DNA of 64,000 nt from a bacterium. Lineage in GTDB: Bacteria; Vulcanimicrobiota; Vulcanimicrobiia; Vulcanimicrobiales; Vulcanimicrobiaceae. Shown in pieces: positions 37,349-45,662 of the stretch. Position numbers and translations under genes: made by a program. Every line of letters begins with the position of its first letter. Position 1 is the stretch's first letter. The DNA lies in contig JAJYRH010000001.1 of NCBI GenBank assembly GCA_021794205.1, positions 1-64,000 on the forward strand, read 5' to 3'. Below the pieces are notes generated by a model. That model saw nothing but the letters and a program-made list of their open reading frames with translations, was not told where the DNA came from and did not search any database.

Positions 37349-39001
37349 ATGCAACGCCGTAGCCATCTATTGACCCTCGCGCTCTTCGGAGCGATCGCCG
37401 CCCTTGGAGGGTGCGCCGGCGGCGCGGGTGGGCCGCAGCCCATTCCACCGAGATCGGCGCCCTCCGGCCCCACGACGTTGCTCTTGTTGCCCGCCGGTGG
37501 GCCCGTCGCGCTCCCGACCGCGGGGGGATACTCCGGATCGGTTCAACTTCCGGCGAACGACGCGCCGAGCGGCACGACGATAACGATCGGGGCTTCGAGC
37601 GCTCCGCCGGCGGGAGCGCCGACACCGCAGGCGCTCCGGCGATCGCACGGGGCGAGCACACCGCACTCCGTCGCACGCGCGCCTCAGGCCGCCGCGCTGC
37701 CGACGGTGCTATTCGTTGTAAGTTTTCAAGTTTCGCAGAACGTCACGTTTCAAAGCACGCCGAGTTTTTCGATACAACTTCCCGCCGGAATATCGACCGT
37801 GAACGAATCGTTCTTCATCGCTATCTTCGGTGGTGCGAGCGCGCAGGCACCGTTGCTCGCGACGATCGGGCCGGCTACGGTATCGGGGTCGATATTGACC
37901 TTCAGCGGAAGCGCTTCGCCGCTGACGCTCGACGCGGGGACGACCTACCTCGCCGAGCTCTACGAGATTGCGACCGGCCCCACGGCGACACCCTCGCCGG
38001 TGCCGTCGAGTTCGCCGACCGTTGCACCGAGCGCATCGCCGACGGTCGCGCCGACTGCGACGCCGACGGTTGCGCCGACTGCGACGCCGACGGTCGCGCC
38101 GACTGCGACGCCGACCGTCGCACCCGCGGCGAGCCCCGCTGCCGGGACGCTCTACGAGTTGAGTTACGGCAGTAGCTATACGTTCGGTGCTTTCGCTTCC
38201 GGGGCGAATGGGAACGTCGCTCCGCTCGCAAGCTTTACGGCGGCAATCCAATCGCCGACGGGGATCGCCGTCGATGCAACCGGGCGTGCGTACGTCGTTG
38301 CATACGGTCCGACCGGGACCGAGATCTTCTCGTATGCCTATGGAGCGAGTGGGAATGCGACCCCCTCGTCGACGTTGACGACCGACGCGCACGGCTGGGG
38401 GCTCGCGATCGATCCGACGACCGACGAACTCGTTGCGACCGATGCGAACAACAACATCGTCGAATATTTTGCTCCCGGCGCGACTGGCGCGGCGAGTCCG
38501 GTCAGGACGATTTCGGGGGCGAACACCGGCTTGAACCTCCCCTATCAAGTCGCATTCGACGGCAGCAATAATATCTACGTCGTCAACGGGAACGGCTTCG
38601 GCTCCGTCGTTGAATATGCTGCGGGCGCGAGCGGAAACGCAACGCCGATCGCAACGATCGCCGGAAGCGCAACCGGGCTCGACGGCCCCGAGGCGATCGC
38701 GGTCGATTCGACGGGGCGCGTCTACGTCGGCAATTCGGTGAACGATACGATCACCGTCTATGCGCCCGGCTCGAACGGGAACGTCGTTCCCTCGGCGGTC
38801 ATTCAGGGAGGCACGTACGATTTTCTCATCGACCAGGCGATCATCGCCGTCGATGCGTCGAACGATCTCTACGTCTTCGGCCGCTCGAACGAGATCGAGG
38901 TCTTTGCCCCGGTCACCGGGAGCCCACAGGCGCCGATCCGAACGATAACCGGGAGCTCGACGGGAATCGCGTCGGCAGAGGGAGTCGCAATCGTTCCATG
39001 A
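37349..39001 (+). CDS. Beta-propeller lipoprotein with P-T-V-A repeat linker
   Basis: 550 residues. Signal peptide with lipobox LGGC (Cys22), a disordered linker, a beta-sandwich-like domain (about 100-210), then a Pro/Thr/Ala/Val repeat stretch encoded by 24-bp repeats. The rest (about 270-550) is NHL/SMP-30-like: repeated SPTGIAVDATGRAYV and PEAIAVDSTGRVYVG blades typical of a propeller. The family is common in secreted proteins of uncultured lineages, with no known activity. The last codon overlaps the next gene by ATGA. It is divergent from the membrane sensor, with a 113-base gap between. Confidence 0.75.
   Translation: MQRRSHLLTLALFGAIAALGGCAGGAGGPQPIPPRSAPSGPTTLLLLPAGGPVALPTAGGYSGSVQLPANDAPSGTTITIGASSAPPAGAPTPQALRRSHGASTPHSVARAPQAAALPTVLFVVSFQVSQNVTFQSTPSFSIQLPAGISTVNESFFIAIFGGASAQAPLLATIGPATVSGSILTFSGSASPLTLDAGTTYLAELYEIATGPTATPSPVPSSSPTVAPSASPTVAPTATPTVAPTATPTVAPTATPTVAPAASPAAGTLYELSYGSSYTFGAFASGANGNVAPLASFTAAIQSPTGIAVDATGRAYVVAYGPTGTEIFSYAYGASGNATPSSTLTTDAHGWGLAIDPTTDELVATDANNNIVEYFAPGATGAASPVRTISGANTGLNLPYQVAFDGSNNIYVVNGNGFGSVVEYAAGASGNATPIATIAGSATGLDGPEAIAVDSTGRVYVGNSVNDTITVYAPGSNGNVVPSAVIQGGTYDFLIDQAIIAVDASNDLYVFGRSNEIEVFAPVTGSPQAPIRTITGSSTGIASAEGVAIVP
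38015..38122. repeat. 24-bp tandem repeat encoding P-T-V-A-P-T-A-T
   Basis: Units of 24 bases start at 38015, 38039, 38063, 38087 and 38111 (the last incomplete). The three central copies are identical apart from a C/T change. In-frame period of eight codons; probably a flexible, length-variable linker. Confidence 0.85.
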
Positions 39002-39996
39002 TGCATCGAATCACCGCCGCTCTGCTCGCATCGACGCTCGTGCTCTCCTCGCCGGTGCTCGTTCGCATCGCGGCCCGTGCCTCCGGCGTTCCTAGCTGTC
39101 GCGCCGTTATCGCCGCACCGAGGAGTGCCGAGGGGGGGACGCCGGTAGCGATTCTCGATAAAAGCCTCGCTCCGAAGGGCACGCGGGTAACCTCGCGCGC
39201 CTGGTTCTTCGGCGATGGTTCCGCCGCGTCGGGGCGGAGCGCAAGCGCGCTCGTTCATCACACCTATGCGACGCCGGTCGCGAAAATGACCGAACGCTAC
39301 ACGATTCGCCTCATCCTGAGTTACGCCGACGGCGCGCGGTGTTCGGCGAGCGCGAACATCGAGATTTACAACGGCAAACACGTGAAGGGTTATACGAAGC
39401 TCGATCTCCGCGGAAGTTCCATAACCGTTCGCGATATCGAACCGGTTCCGAACTGCGGGAGTTTTGACGCGACGATGCACTGGCAACCGCAATTCGGCAT
39501 CGAGCGCATGAGTGCCGATGGGCCGCCGAGCTTTCTCCTCTTCGGGAACGCACGCATAAACTCAAAAGGGGCGACCGAAAGCACTCCGTTGCCCGTGGCC
39601 GTCTATCTGAACCTTTCGAGCGCGGTCGTCGGAGCGGCGTCGCCTGCCTACGCAATCGCAAAAATGGTGGCATCGAATCACACGCAATCCTGTTCGAAGA
39701 AGATCGAACTCACCGGATTTGCACGCACCGCAGTTTTCATGCTCCCCTCCGGCTTGGTTACCTTCAAGAACGGGGCGACGAAGCTAAAATGTACGCCGGC
39801 AAACGCCGGAAAGCCGGCGTCGTGCAAGATCGATCCAAGTAAGACGCTCACCGTCGTCGGTTCGGAGACGATCGATAACGTCGTGTTTTTCAACGTCGAT
39901 CTCAAAATACACTTTCCAAAAAAGACCTGCACCTATATCGGTCCGGCGAAGCCTTCGCCGACCGCTCTCCAACAACCGACGTGGTACAAGTGCTAG
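38998..39996 (+). CDS. Secreted protein with PKD-like domain
   Basis: 332 residues, signal peptide MMHRITAALLASTLVLSSP. The segment RAWFFGDGSAASGRSASALVHHTYATP (about 65-95) is the PKD-type W-x-F-G-D-G/H-x-Y signature, followed by FTIRL-like strands. The C-terminal part has paired cysteines (SCSKK, KLKC, SCKID, KKTCTYIG) suggesting disulfides. No catalytic motif. It is read with the propeller lipoprotein (ATGA overlap), so the two probably serve one extracellular function. Confidence 0.65.
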   Translation: MMHRITAALLASTLVLSSPVLVRIAARASGVPSCRAVIAAPRSAEGGTPVAILDKSLAPKGTRVTSRAWFFGDGSAASGRSASALVHHTYATPVAKMTERYTIRLILSYADGARCSASANIEIYNGKHVKGYTKLDLRGSSITVRDIEPVPNCGSFDATMHWQPQFGIERMSADGPPSFLLFGNARINSKGATESTPLPVAVYLNLSSAVVGAASPAYAIAKMVASNHTQSCSKKIELTGFARTAVFMLPSGLVTFKNGATKLKCTPANAGKPASCKIDPSKTLTVVGSETIDNVVFFNVDLKIHFPKKTCTYIGPAKPSPTALQQPTWYKC

Positions 39997-40012
39997 CGGC
40001 GTACGCGCGCTG

Positions 40013-41395
40013 CTATTCGCGAACGTACGAAAGAACGGCGACCGCGATCATCGCGAACGTAAGAATCGCAAAATAGCCGCTCGCGGGAACGAAGGTGCCC
40101 GCAGCGCTCCCCCCGTCGTGTGCGAAATAATAGGCGCCCGCCGTTGCGACGCCGAGCAGTTGCCCGGTCGTGCGCGCGGTGGCGAGCGTTCCTGCGGCGA
40201 TGCCGCGCCGCTCGTGCGGGGCCGAAGACATGATCGCGTTATTGTTGGGTTGCGAGAAGATCGTCGTGCCGATTCCGGTTGCGATCAGTGCGAGAACGAT
40301 CTCTAGCGTCGTAGGAAAGGCCGGAAGGTGGGCGAGCAGCAAGGTGCCGATCGCGACGAGGATCGCGCCCGCCGTCGAGATGTAGCGCGCGGGGAAGCGA
40401 TCGGAGAGCGCGCCGGCGGTCGGTGCGAGCGCGACGTTGAGGGCTGTTAAAGGAACGAGCAGCAACCCCGCTTGCAGCGGCGTCGCGTGCAGCGCGAGCT
40501 GGGCGGTTAACGGCACGAGAAAAACGATTCCCGATTGCGCGATGAAATAACAGAATGCGGCGATCGTCGAGAATGCGAAGATGCGCGAGCGGAAAAGCGT
40601 GAGGTCGAACGTCGGTGCCTTCACGCGGCGCTCCACGAAAACGAAGATCGCGAGCGCGAGAAACGAGAGCGCGATCCACCCGAGCGTCTTCTCGGAGCTC
40701 CATCCCCAGCGGTGCGCTCGCGAGAGCGCGAGCGATAATGCGAAGAGGCCGAAGATCGAGAGCAGCGCCCCGACGGGGTCGAAGCCCTCGCGGCGCGGTG
40801 CGATCGGTTTCAAAACGATGCTGGCGGCGACGAGTGCGAGAATCGAGATCGGTACGTTGATCGCGAAGATCCAGCGCCAATCGCCGAGCGCGATGATCGC
40901 GCCGCCGAGAATGGGGCCGGCGGTGAGGCCGACGGCGACCGCGGCGCCGTTGAGGCCAATCGCGCGACCGCGCCGTTCCGGTGCGACCGATTCGACGATG
41001 AGCGCTTGCGTGCACGCGACGAGCATCGCCGCACCGATCGCTTGGAAGACGCGCATGAAGATCAATGCTTCCAGCGAGGGGGAGAGCGCGCAAAGCAGCG
41101 AGCCCAACCCGAAGATCCCGAAACCCGTTTGATAGACGCGCTTGTGTCCGAAGATGTCGCCGATCCGCCCGAAGAGCACGAGCGTCGATGCCGTGACCAA
41201 CATATAGGCGAGCAAAACCCATTCGGCCTCGTCGACGCCGCGATGGTAGAAACGAGCGATCGTCGGCATCGCGACGTTGGCAATCGACCCGTCGAGCGGT
41301 CCCATCACGGTGCCGAGCATCACCGTCGCGACGGCGTAGCGCGAATAGCGTTCGCTCGCTCGCACGGTCGTAGCGAGCGTACGGAACGAGCTCAT
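40013..41395 (-). CDS. MFS transporter, DHA2 family
   Basis: 460 residues from the ATG at 41395, fourteen hydrophobic helices. Motifs: LDGSIANVAMPTIARFY (motif D1), GRIGDIFGHKRVYQTG (motif A), GAAVAVGLTAGPILGG (motif C) and WRWIFAINVPI. DHA2 members export drugs or other small molecules with protons. Longer upstream open frame is not supported. Eight bases separate its start from the end of cvpA, so it may be part of the phe operon read-through. Substrate unknown. Confidence 0.85.
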   Translation of the reverse strand: MSSFRTLATTVRASERYSRYAVATVMLGTVMGPLDGSIANVAMPTIARFYHRGVDEAEWVLLAYMLVTASTLVLFGRIGDIFGHKRVYQTGFGIFGLGSLLCALSPSLEALIFMRVFQAIGAAMLVACTQALIVESVAPERRGRAIGLNGAAVAVGLTAGPILGGAIIALGDWRWIFAINVPISILALVAASIVLKPIAPRREGFDPVGALLSIFGLFALSLALSRAHRWGWSSEKTLGWIALSFLALAIFVFVERRVKAPTFDLTLFRSRIFAFSTIAAFCYFIAQSGIVFLVPLTAQLALHATPLQAGLLLVPLTALNVALAPTAGALSDRFPARYISTAGAILVAIGTLLLAHLPAFPTTLEIVLALIATGIGTTIFSQPNNNAIMSSAPHERRGIAAGTLATARTTGQLLGVATAGAYYFAHDGGSAAGTFVPASGYFAILTFAMIAVAVLSYVRE

Positions 41396-41402
41396 ACCGC
41401 GC

Positions 41403-41939
41403 TTAGAGCCGGTGACGGTTGAAGAGCGATTTGGTAAATGGTCGTGCGAACCACGGCTCGTGCGCCTGCAACGCCGCGTCGATCTTCGCATCGGGCTGCA
41501 CGAGCATCATCGCCAAGCTCGAGCGGCCGAGATCGCGCCGCAGATCGGGCGAGAGCGGAAAGAAGAGCGCGACGTAGAGCAACAACCAGAGAAAGACGAC
41601 GCCTTTCGCTAAGGCGATGAGCGCACCGATACTACTGTTGAGCAGTCCCAGCCCGGGAAGTTTTGCGACCCGGTCGAGCGCCCACGCGAGCGCCATTACG
41701 ATGGCATATGCGGCGACGCCGGTGAGGAACATGCCGATCACGTGCGCCGATCCCGGGCCGACGTGCGTGAGGTTTTCGATCGCCGTATCGGCGGAGCCGT
41801 TGTAGTACCACGGTGCGAGTAACCCGGCGAAGAGTGCGATCGCTCCGGCGAGTTCGCCGATGAGGCCGCGCCGCCACCCGCGAAAGGCCGCGATGATGAG
41901 AATCGCGCCGATAACGATATCCGGCCAGGAGAAGCTCAC
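41403..41939 (-). CDS. cvpA: CvpA family membrane protein
   Basis: 178 residues, four membrane segments. FSWPDIVIGAILIIAAFRGWRRGLIGELAG is the CvpA N-terminal signature (D-x-x-x-x-x-x-x-x-x-G-x-x-G-x), followed by the GxxLLNSSIGALIALAKG segment. Bacterial CvpA has been linked to colicin V production and envelope stress. GTGA overlap with pheT. In Bacillus the same family also sits near pheST, so this synteny appears conserved. Confidence 0.85.
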   Translation of the reverse strand: MSFSWPDIVIGAILIIAAFRGWRRGLIGELAGAIALFAGLLAPWYYNGSADTAIENLTHVGPGSAHVIGMFLTGVAAYAIVMALAWALDRVAKLPGLGLLNSSIGALIALAKGVVFLWLLLYVALFFPLSPDLRRDLGRSSLAMMLVQPDAKIDAALQAHEPWFARPFTKSLFNRHRL

Positions 41940-44299
41940 CGGCGGACGGTCGCTCCAAGTTCGTCGTGCAAACGTGCGATCGCCGCGTCGATGCGTTCGT
42001 CGACGGCGGTGTCGGTGAGCGTTTCGGATGGGCTCTGCATGGTAATTCGTACCGCAAGGCTTTTCTTGCCGGCGCCGACCTGCGCTCCGCGATACTCGTC
42101 GAAAACGCGAACGCCGACGCAGGTCGCGCCGACCGCCGCGCGAGCGACGCGTTCGACGGCGGCCGCTTCGATCTCGGGGGCGAGGACGAGCGCGAGGTCG
42201 CGATAGGTCGCCGGGAATTTCGAGGGCGGTGCGTACGTGGGTGCGACGTACTCGGGAATCGCGTCGAACGCGAGCGCCGCGAGATAGACGGGGCGTTCGA
42301 GGGCGAAACTCTGCGCGAGATAGGGATGCAGGCGCCCGACGACGCCGAGCTCGCGCCCACCGATGGAAAGCAGCGCGCAGATGCCGGGGTGGAGGAAGCG
42401 ATGCTCGCCGCTCGCGACCGTCACCGCCGCCCCGGTCAGGCGCGAGAGCAGCGCGATCGCGTCACTTTTCACGCGCGCGAAGCCTTCCTCGCGCCACTCG
42501 GGCTGCTCCACGGGATCGGTCGCGCGTGCGAATGCGATCGTCGGCGTTTCGAGCACGCTCCGTTCGTCGCGCGCGAATGCGTGGCCGATCTCGAAGATCG
42601 CCGCGCGTTCGTCGCGCCGCGCGAGATAGGCGAGAAGCCCCGCTTCGAGCGACGCGCGCAAGTACCGTTGCTCTTCGGAGAGCGGGTTCGCAACCTCGAC
42701 GCTGCGCGCACGCTCATCGAGCCCGCCGCGCGCGAGCGTTCCGAGCAGCGATTCGCCGACGAGCGAGTAGGTGAGCACCTCGCGATAGCCGAGTGCCTCG
42801 AGCAAGAACGCGGCCTCGCGCTCGCGCCGATAGCGCGCGCTCGAAACCTCGGTCGCCGGAACGCTGGGCAAGGACTCGGGAATGCGGTCGTAGCCCTCCA
42901 GACGAGCGTACTCTTCGATGAGATCGACGCTTTGTGTCAGGTCCCGGCGCCACCACGGCGGGCGCACGGAGAGCAGCTCGCCGTCGACGGCGACCTCGCA
43001 ACCGAGCGCGCGCAAATGAAAGGCGATGGAATCGGGGGAGGCCGCGATGCCGAGCAGTCGGCGGAGTTCGTGCGACGCAAGCGCGATCTGCGGAGTCGGC
43101 GCGATCTCGCCGCCCGCGACGACCGGTGCGAAGAGCTGCGCGCCGAGCGAAGCGAGGAGCTGTGCCGCGCGTGCGACGCCGGCGTCGGCGAGTGCGGGCG
43201 GAAGCGTCCGCTCGTGGCGCGACGATGCCTCGGTGCGCAACGCGAAGCGCGCGCTCGTGCGCCGGATGCGCGCGCCGACGAAGGTGGCGCCTTCGATCAA
43301 GAGTGCGGTCGTGCTCGCGCGCACCTCGCTCGCGCTGCCGCCTTTAATGCCCGCGAGCCCTTGCGCGGCGTTTTCGTCGGCGATGATGAGCGCGCGTTCG
43401 TCGAGTTCGAGTTCGCGTTCGTCGATCGTCGTCAGTCGTTCGCCGGGTGCGGCATCGCGCACGATGAGGTGCGCGTTCGGGATCGCGTCCGCGTCGTAAA
43501 AATGCAGCGGCTGCCCGATTTCGAGCATGACGTAATTGGAGATATCGACGAGTGCGTCGATCGGGCGCTGCCCGGCCTGTGCGAGCCGGATGCGAATCGC
43601 GCTCGGCGCAGGCGCGACGCGAACGCCCTCGACGCGTTGCGCGACGAAGCGCGTGCAATCGTTCGAACGAAGCTCGATCCGCGGTGCGCGTTCGGTGGGT
43701 GAGGGGAGGCTCGCCGGATTCTCGAACGAGGGTGCGCGCAGCGCGGTGCCGTAGGCGGCGGCGAGTTCGCGCGCGATGCCGAGGACCGACATTGCATCGG
43801 CGCGGTTCGAGGTGATTTCGACCTCGAGAATCGGTTCGCAGAGGCCGAAGGCGGCGACGACGTCGCTACCGAGCGGCAGGCTCTCGTCGAGCTGCATGAT
43901 GCCGTCTTCGAACCATTCCGCAGGCAGCGCGAGCTCCTCGGCGGAGCAGAGCATGCCCTCGGATTCCACGCCGCGCATCTTGCGCGGTGCGATGGTGACG
44001 TGCGGAAGAATCGCGCCGATCTGCGCGACCGGAATCCACTGCCCCGCGGCGACGTTGGTGGCGGCGGTCGCAATGGTCAGCGTCTTTGCCGCACCGATAT
44101 CGATCGTGCAAACCTGCAGACGATCGGCATTCGGGTGCTTTTCGATCGCGGTTATCCGGCCGACGACGACTCCGGTGATGGTCGGTTTGCGTTCGATACT
44201 TTCGACGGGGAAGCCGAGCATCGAGAGTTTATCGGCGATCGCATCGACGTCGTCGGGGAGATCGACGTAGGTGCGGAGCCAGGCGAGCGGAAGACGCAT
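41936..44299 (-). CDS. pheT: Phenylalanyl-tRNA synthetase, beta subunit
   Basis: 787 residues, full length. N-terminal motif LPLAWLRTYVDLP, a tRNA-binding EMAP-like domain (ADRLQVCTIDIGA near residue 60), B3/B4 editing domain near 200-370, B5 domain (PPWWRRDLTQSVDLIEEYARLEGYD), the catalytic-like core, and C-terminal FDX-ACB anticodon-binding domain (PPSKFPATYRDLALVL). It forms an (alpha-beta)2 enzyme with PheS, encoded 15 bases upstream. Confidence 0.96.
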   Translation of the reverse strand: MRLPLAWLRTYVDLPDDVDAIADKLSMLGFPVESIERKPTITGVVVGRITAIEKHPNADRLQVCTIDIGAAKTLTIATAATNVAAGQWIPVAQIGAILPHVTIAPRKMRGVESEGMLCSAEELALPAEWFEDGIMQLDESLPLGSDVVAAFGLCEPILEVEITSNRADAMSVLGIARELAAAYGTALRAPSFENPASLPSPTERAPRIELRSNDCTRFVAQRVEGVRVAPAPSAIRIRLAQAGQRPIDALVDISNYVMLEIGQPLHFYDADAIPNAHLIVRDAAPGERLTTIDERELELDERALIIADENAAQGLAGIKGGSASEVRASTTALLIEGATFVGARIRRTSARFALRTEASSRHERTLPPALADAGVARAAQLLASLGAQLFAPVVAGGEIAPTPQIALASHELRRLLGIAASPDSIAFHLRALGCEVAVDGELLSVRPPWWRRDLTQSVDLIEEYARLEGYDRIPESLPSVPATEVSSARYRREREAAFLLEALGYREVLTYSLVGESLLGTLARGGLDERARSVEVANPLSEEQRYLRASLEAGLLAYLARRDERAAIFEIGHAFARDERSVLETPTIAFARATDPVEQPEWREEGFARVKSDAIALLSRLTGAAVTVASGEHRFLHPGICALLSIGGRELGVVGRLHPYLAQSFALERPVYLAALAFDAIPEYVAPTYAPPSKFPATYRDLALVLAPEIEAAAVERVARAAVGATCVGVRVFDEYRGAQVGAGKKSLAVRITMQSPSETLTDTAVDERIDAAIARLHDELGATVRR

Positions 44300-44314
44300 A
44301 TCGTTTCGAAATCC

Positions 44315-45349
44315 CTATTGTAACTGACGCAAAAATTCGGTCTCGGATTCGATGAGCCGGCGGATATCGTCGATCTCGTAGCGAGCGAGTGCGATGCGCT
44401 CGACGCCGACGCCGAAGGCCCAGCCGCTCACCACGGCGGGGTCGTATCCCACTTCACGTAAAACGTTCGGATGCACCATGCCGGCGCCGCCGATCTCGAT
44501 CCACCCCGAGCCGCCGCACATGGAGCAACTCTCGCCGTTTCCTTTGCACTTCGGGCAGGTGGTGTCGACTTCGGCGCTCGGTTCGGTGAACGGAAAGAAC
44601 GAGGGACGGAAACGCACGCGTTGGTCGGGGCCGAAGAGCGAGCGAGAGAGATGCGCGAGCGCGCCCTTGAGATGCCCGAAGTGAATGCCTTCGGCAACGA
44701 GGAGCCCTTCGACTTGATGGAACTGAAAGAGGTGACGCGCGTCGACGGCGTCACGGCGATAACAGCGCCCGGGGGCGAGGATCGCGACCGGCGGACGATG
44801 TTGCTGCATCGTGCGAATCTGCATCGGCGACGTATGCGGGCGCAGCAAGAGTTCGGGGGTGATGAAGAATGAATCGAAGCCCTCGCGCGCGGGATGATCG
44901 GCGGGGATATTGAGCGCGTCGAAGGCGTAGTAACTCGGTTCGACTTCATCGCCGAGCACCGTCGCGAAGCCGAGCCGCCCGAATGCGTCGGCGATCTCGT
45001 CGACGATGCGGCGCACGGGATGGATCGACCCGAGCGAAGCTTCGGGCGCGGGAAAGGTGACGTCGATGCGGCGCTGGAGTTCTTCGTCGAGCGCGCCGCG
45101 AGCGAGGCGTGCCTTCGCATCGTCGAGCAGCGCCTCCATCCGTGCGACGGCATCGTTGATGAGTTTTCCGGCATCGGGTCGTTCGGCGGGCGGAAGCGCG
45201 CCGATCCCGCGGCGGACGAGCGTGACTTCGCCGTTCCGTCCGAGAAAACGTACGCGGAGTTCTTCGAGAGCGGCGATGTCGTTCGCCGCATCCGCACCGG
45301 CACGAAGCCGCTGCGCCAAGTCATCGAGTTGTGGTTGGAGTGCGCTCAT
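44315..45349 (-). CDS. pheS: Phenylalanyl-tRNA synthetase, alpha subunit
   Basis: 344 residues. Coiled-coil N-terminus, class II motif 1 (GSIHPVRRIVDEIADAFGRLG), motif 2 (GRCYRRDAVDARHLFQFHQVEG) and motif 3 (GWAFGVGVERIALARY). Between motifs 2 and 3 a four-cysteine zinc-ribbon-like insert, TCPKCKGNGESCSMCGGSGW, matches the Gram-positive (Bacillus) type of PheS. An intrinsic terminator lies 30 bases upstream, suggesting attenuation. Confidence 0.96.
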   Translation of the reverse strand: MSALQPQLDDLAQRLRAGADAANDIAALEELRVRFLGRNGEVTLVRRGIGALPPAERPDAGKLINDAVARMEALLDDAKARLARGALDEELQRRIDVTFPAPEASLGSIHPVRRIVDEIADAFGRLGFATVLGDEVEPSYYAFDALNIPADHPAREGFDSFFITPELLLRPHTSPMQIRTMQQHRPPVAILAPGRCYRRDAVDARHLFQFHQVEGLLVAEGIHFGHLKGALAHLSRSLFGPDQRVRFRPSFFPFTEPSAEVDTTCPKCKGNGESCSMCGGSGWIEIGGAGMVHPNVLREVGYDPAVVSGWAFGVGVERIALARYEIDDIRRLIESETEFLRQLQ

Positions 45350-45379
45350 CGCTCCCTATCGTCGTCGGTATCGTCGGGC

Positions 45380-45417
45380 AAAAAAAGGCACCCGGTCGTT
45401 TCATCATACCGGGCGCC
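45380..45417 (-). terminator. Intrinsic terminator/attenuator before pheS
   Basis: Read on the minus strand: GGCGCCCGGT, an 11-base loop, ACCGGGTGCC, then seven T. Ten base pairs with one G-U wobble. It lies between the YqzL-like gene and pheS, 30 bases before the pheS ATG. It could terminate most transcripts from the promoter upstream, so pheST would depend on read-through or antitermination. No T-box is visible. Confidence 0.85.
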
Positions 45418-45446
45418 AAACGTTCTTTTCTAATGCTTTTCTGTCG

Positions 45447-45548
45447 TCAGCCGTGGCTCGGAGTCGGGTGTGTCTTTCGGTATGCGAGGTAGGCGCCAAT
45501 CGATCCGGTGTTGGCAAAGAGCTTCCAGAACAATTCGGAGGTAGCCAT
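45447..45548 (-). CDS. YqzL-like small protein
   Basis: 33-residue gene. The product, MATSELFWKLFANTGSIGA followed by YLAYRKTHPTPSHG, has the F-W-K-x-F-x-x-T-G-S-I-x-A-Y-L-x-Y-R pattern of the YqzL-like family known from Firmicutes. The start is ATG with AAGGAG 12 bases upstream, a long spacing. A possible extended -10 (TG-G-TATGCT on the minus strand, 45612-45617) lies 60 bases upstream. The family has no known role. Because it is followed by a terminator before pheS and contains two Phe codons, a regulatory leader-peptide role is an alternative. In Firmicutes the family is usually found near recO and glyQS, so the position before pheST is unusual. Confidence 0.65.
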   Translation of the reverse strand: MATSELFWKLFANTGSIGAYLAYRKTHPTPSHG

Positions 45549-45662
45549 GAGGCGGTGAGTCTCCTTTACACGAAGCATTCCGACAAAAGACCCGTTAAAT
45601 GGGGCTCCCAGAGCATACCATGCGACTTTTCTCTGGGGAAGTCTTGACTTTTTGCTTCGAAA

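Noticed and set aside
41966-43702. 578-codon plus-strand frame across pheT
   Set aside because: It is the mirror of pheT; composition is Arg/Glu/Ala-rich with no domain and no ribosome binding site.
45380-45662. T-box riboswitch for pheST
   Set aside because: I looked for the conserved AGGGTGGNACCGCG element upstream of the terminator and did not find it; the leader is short and occupied by the YqzL-like gene.
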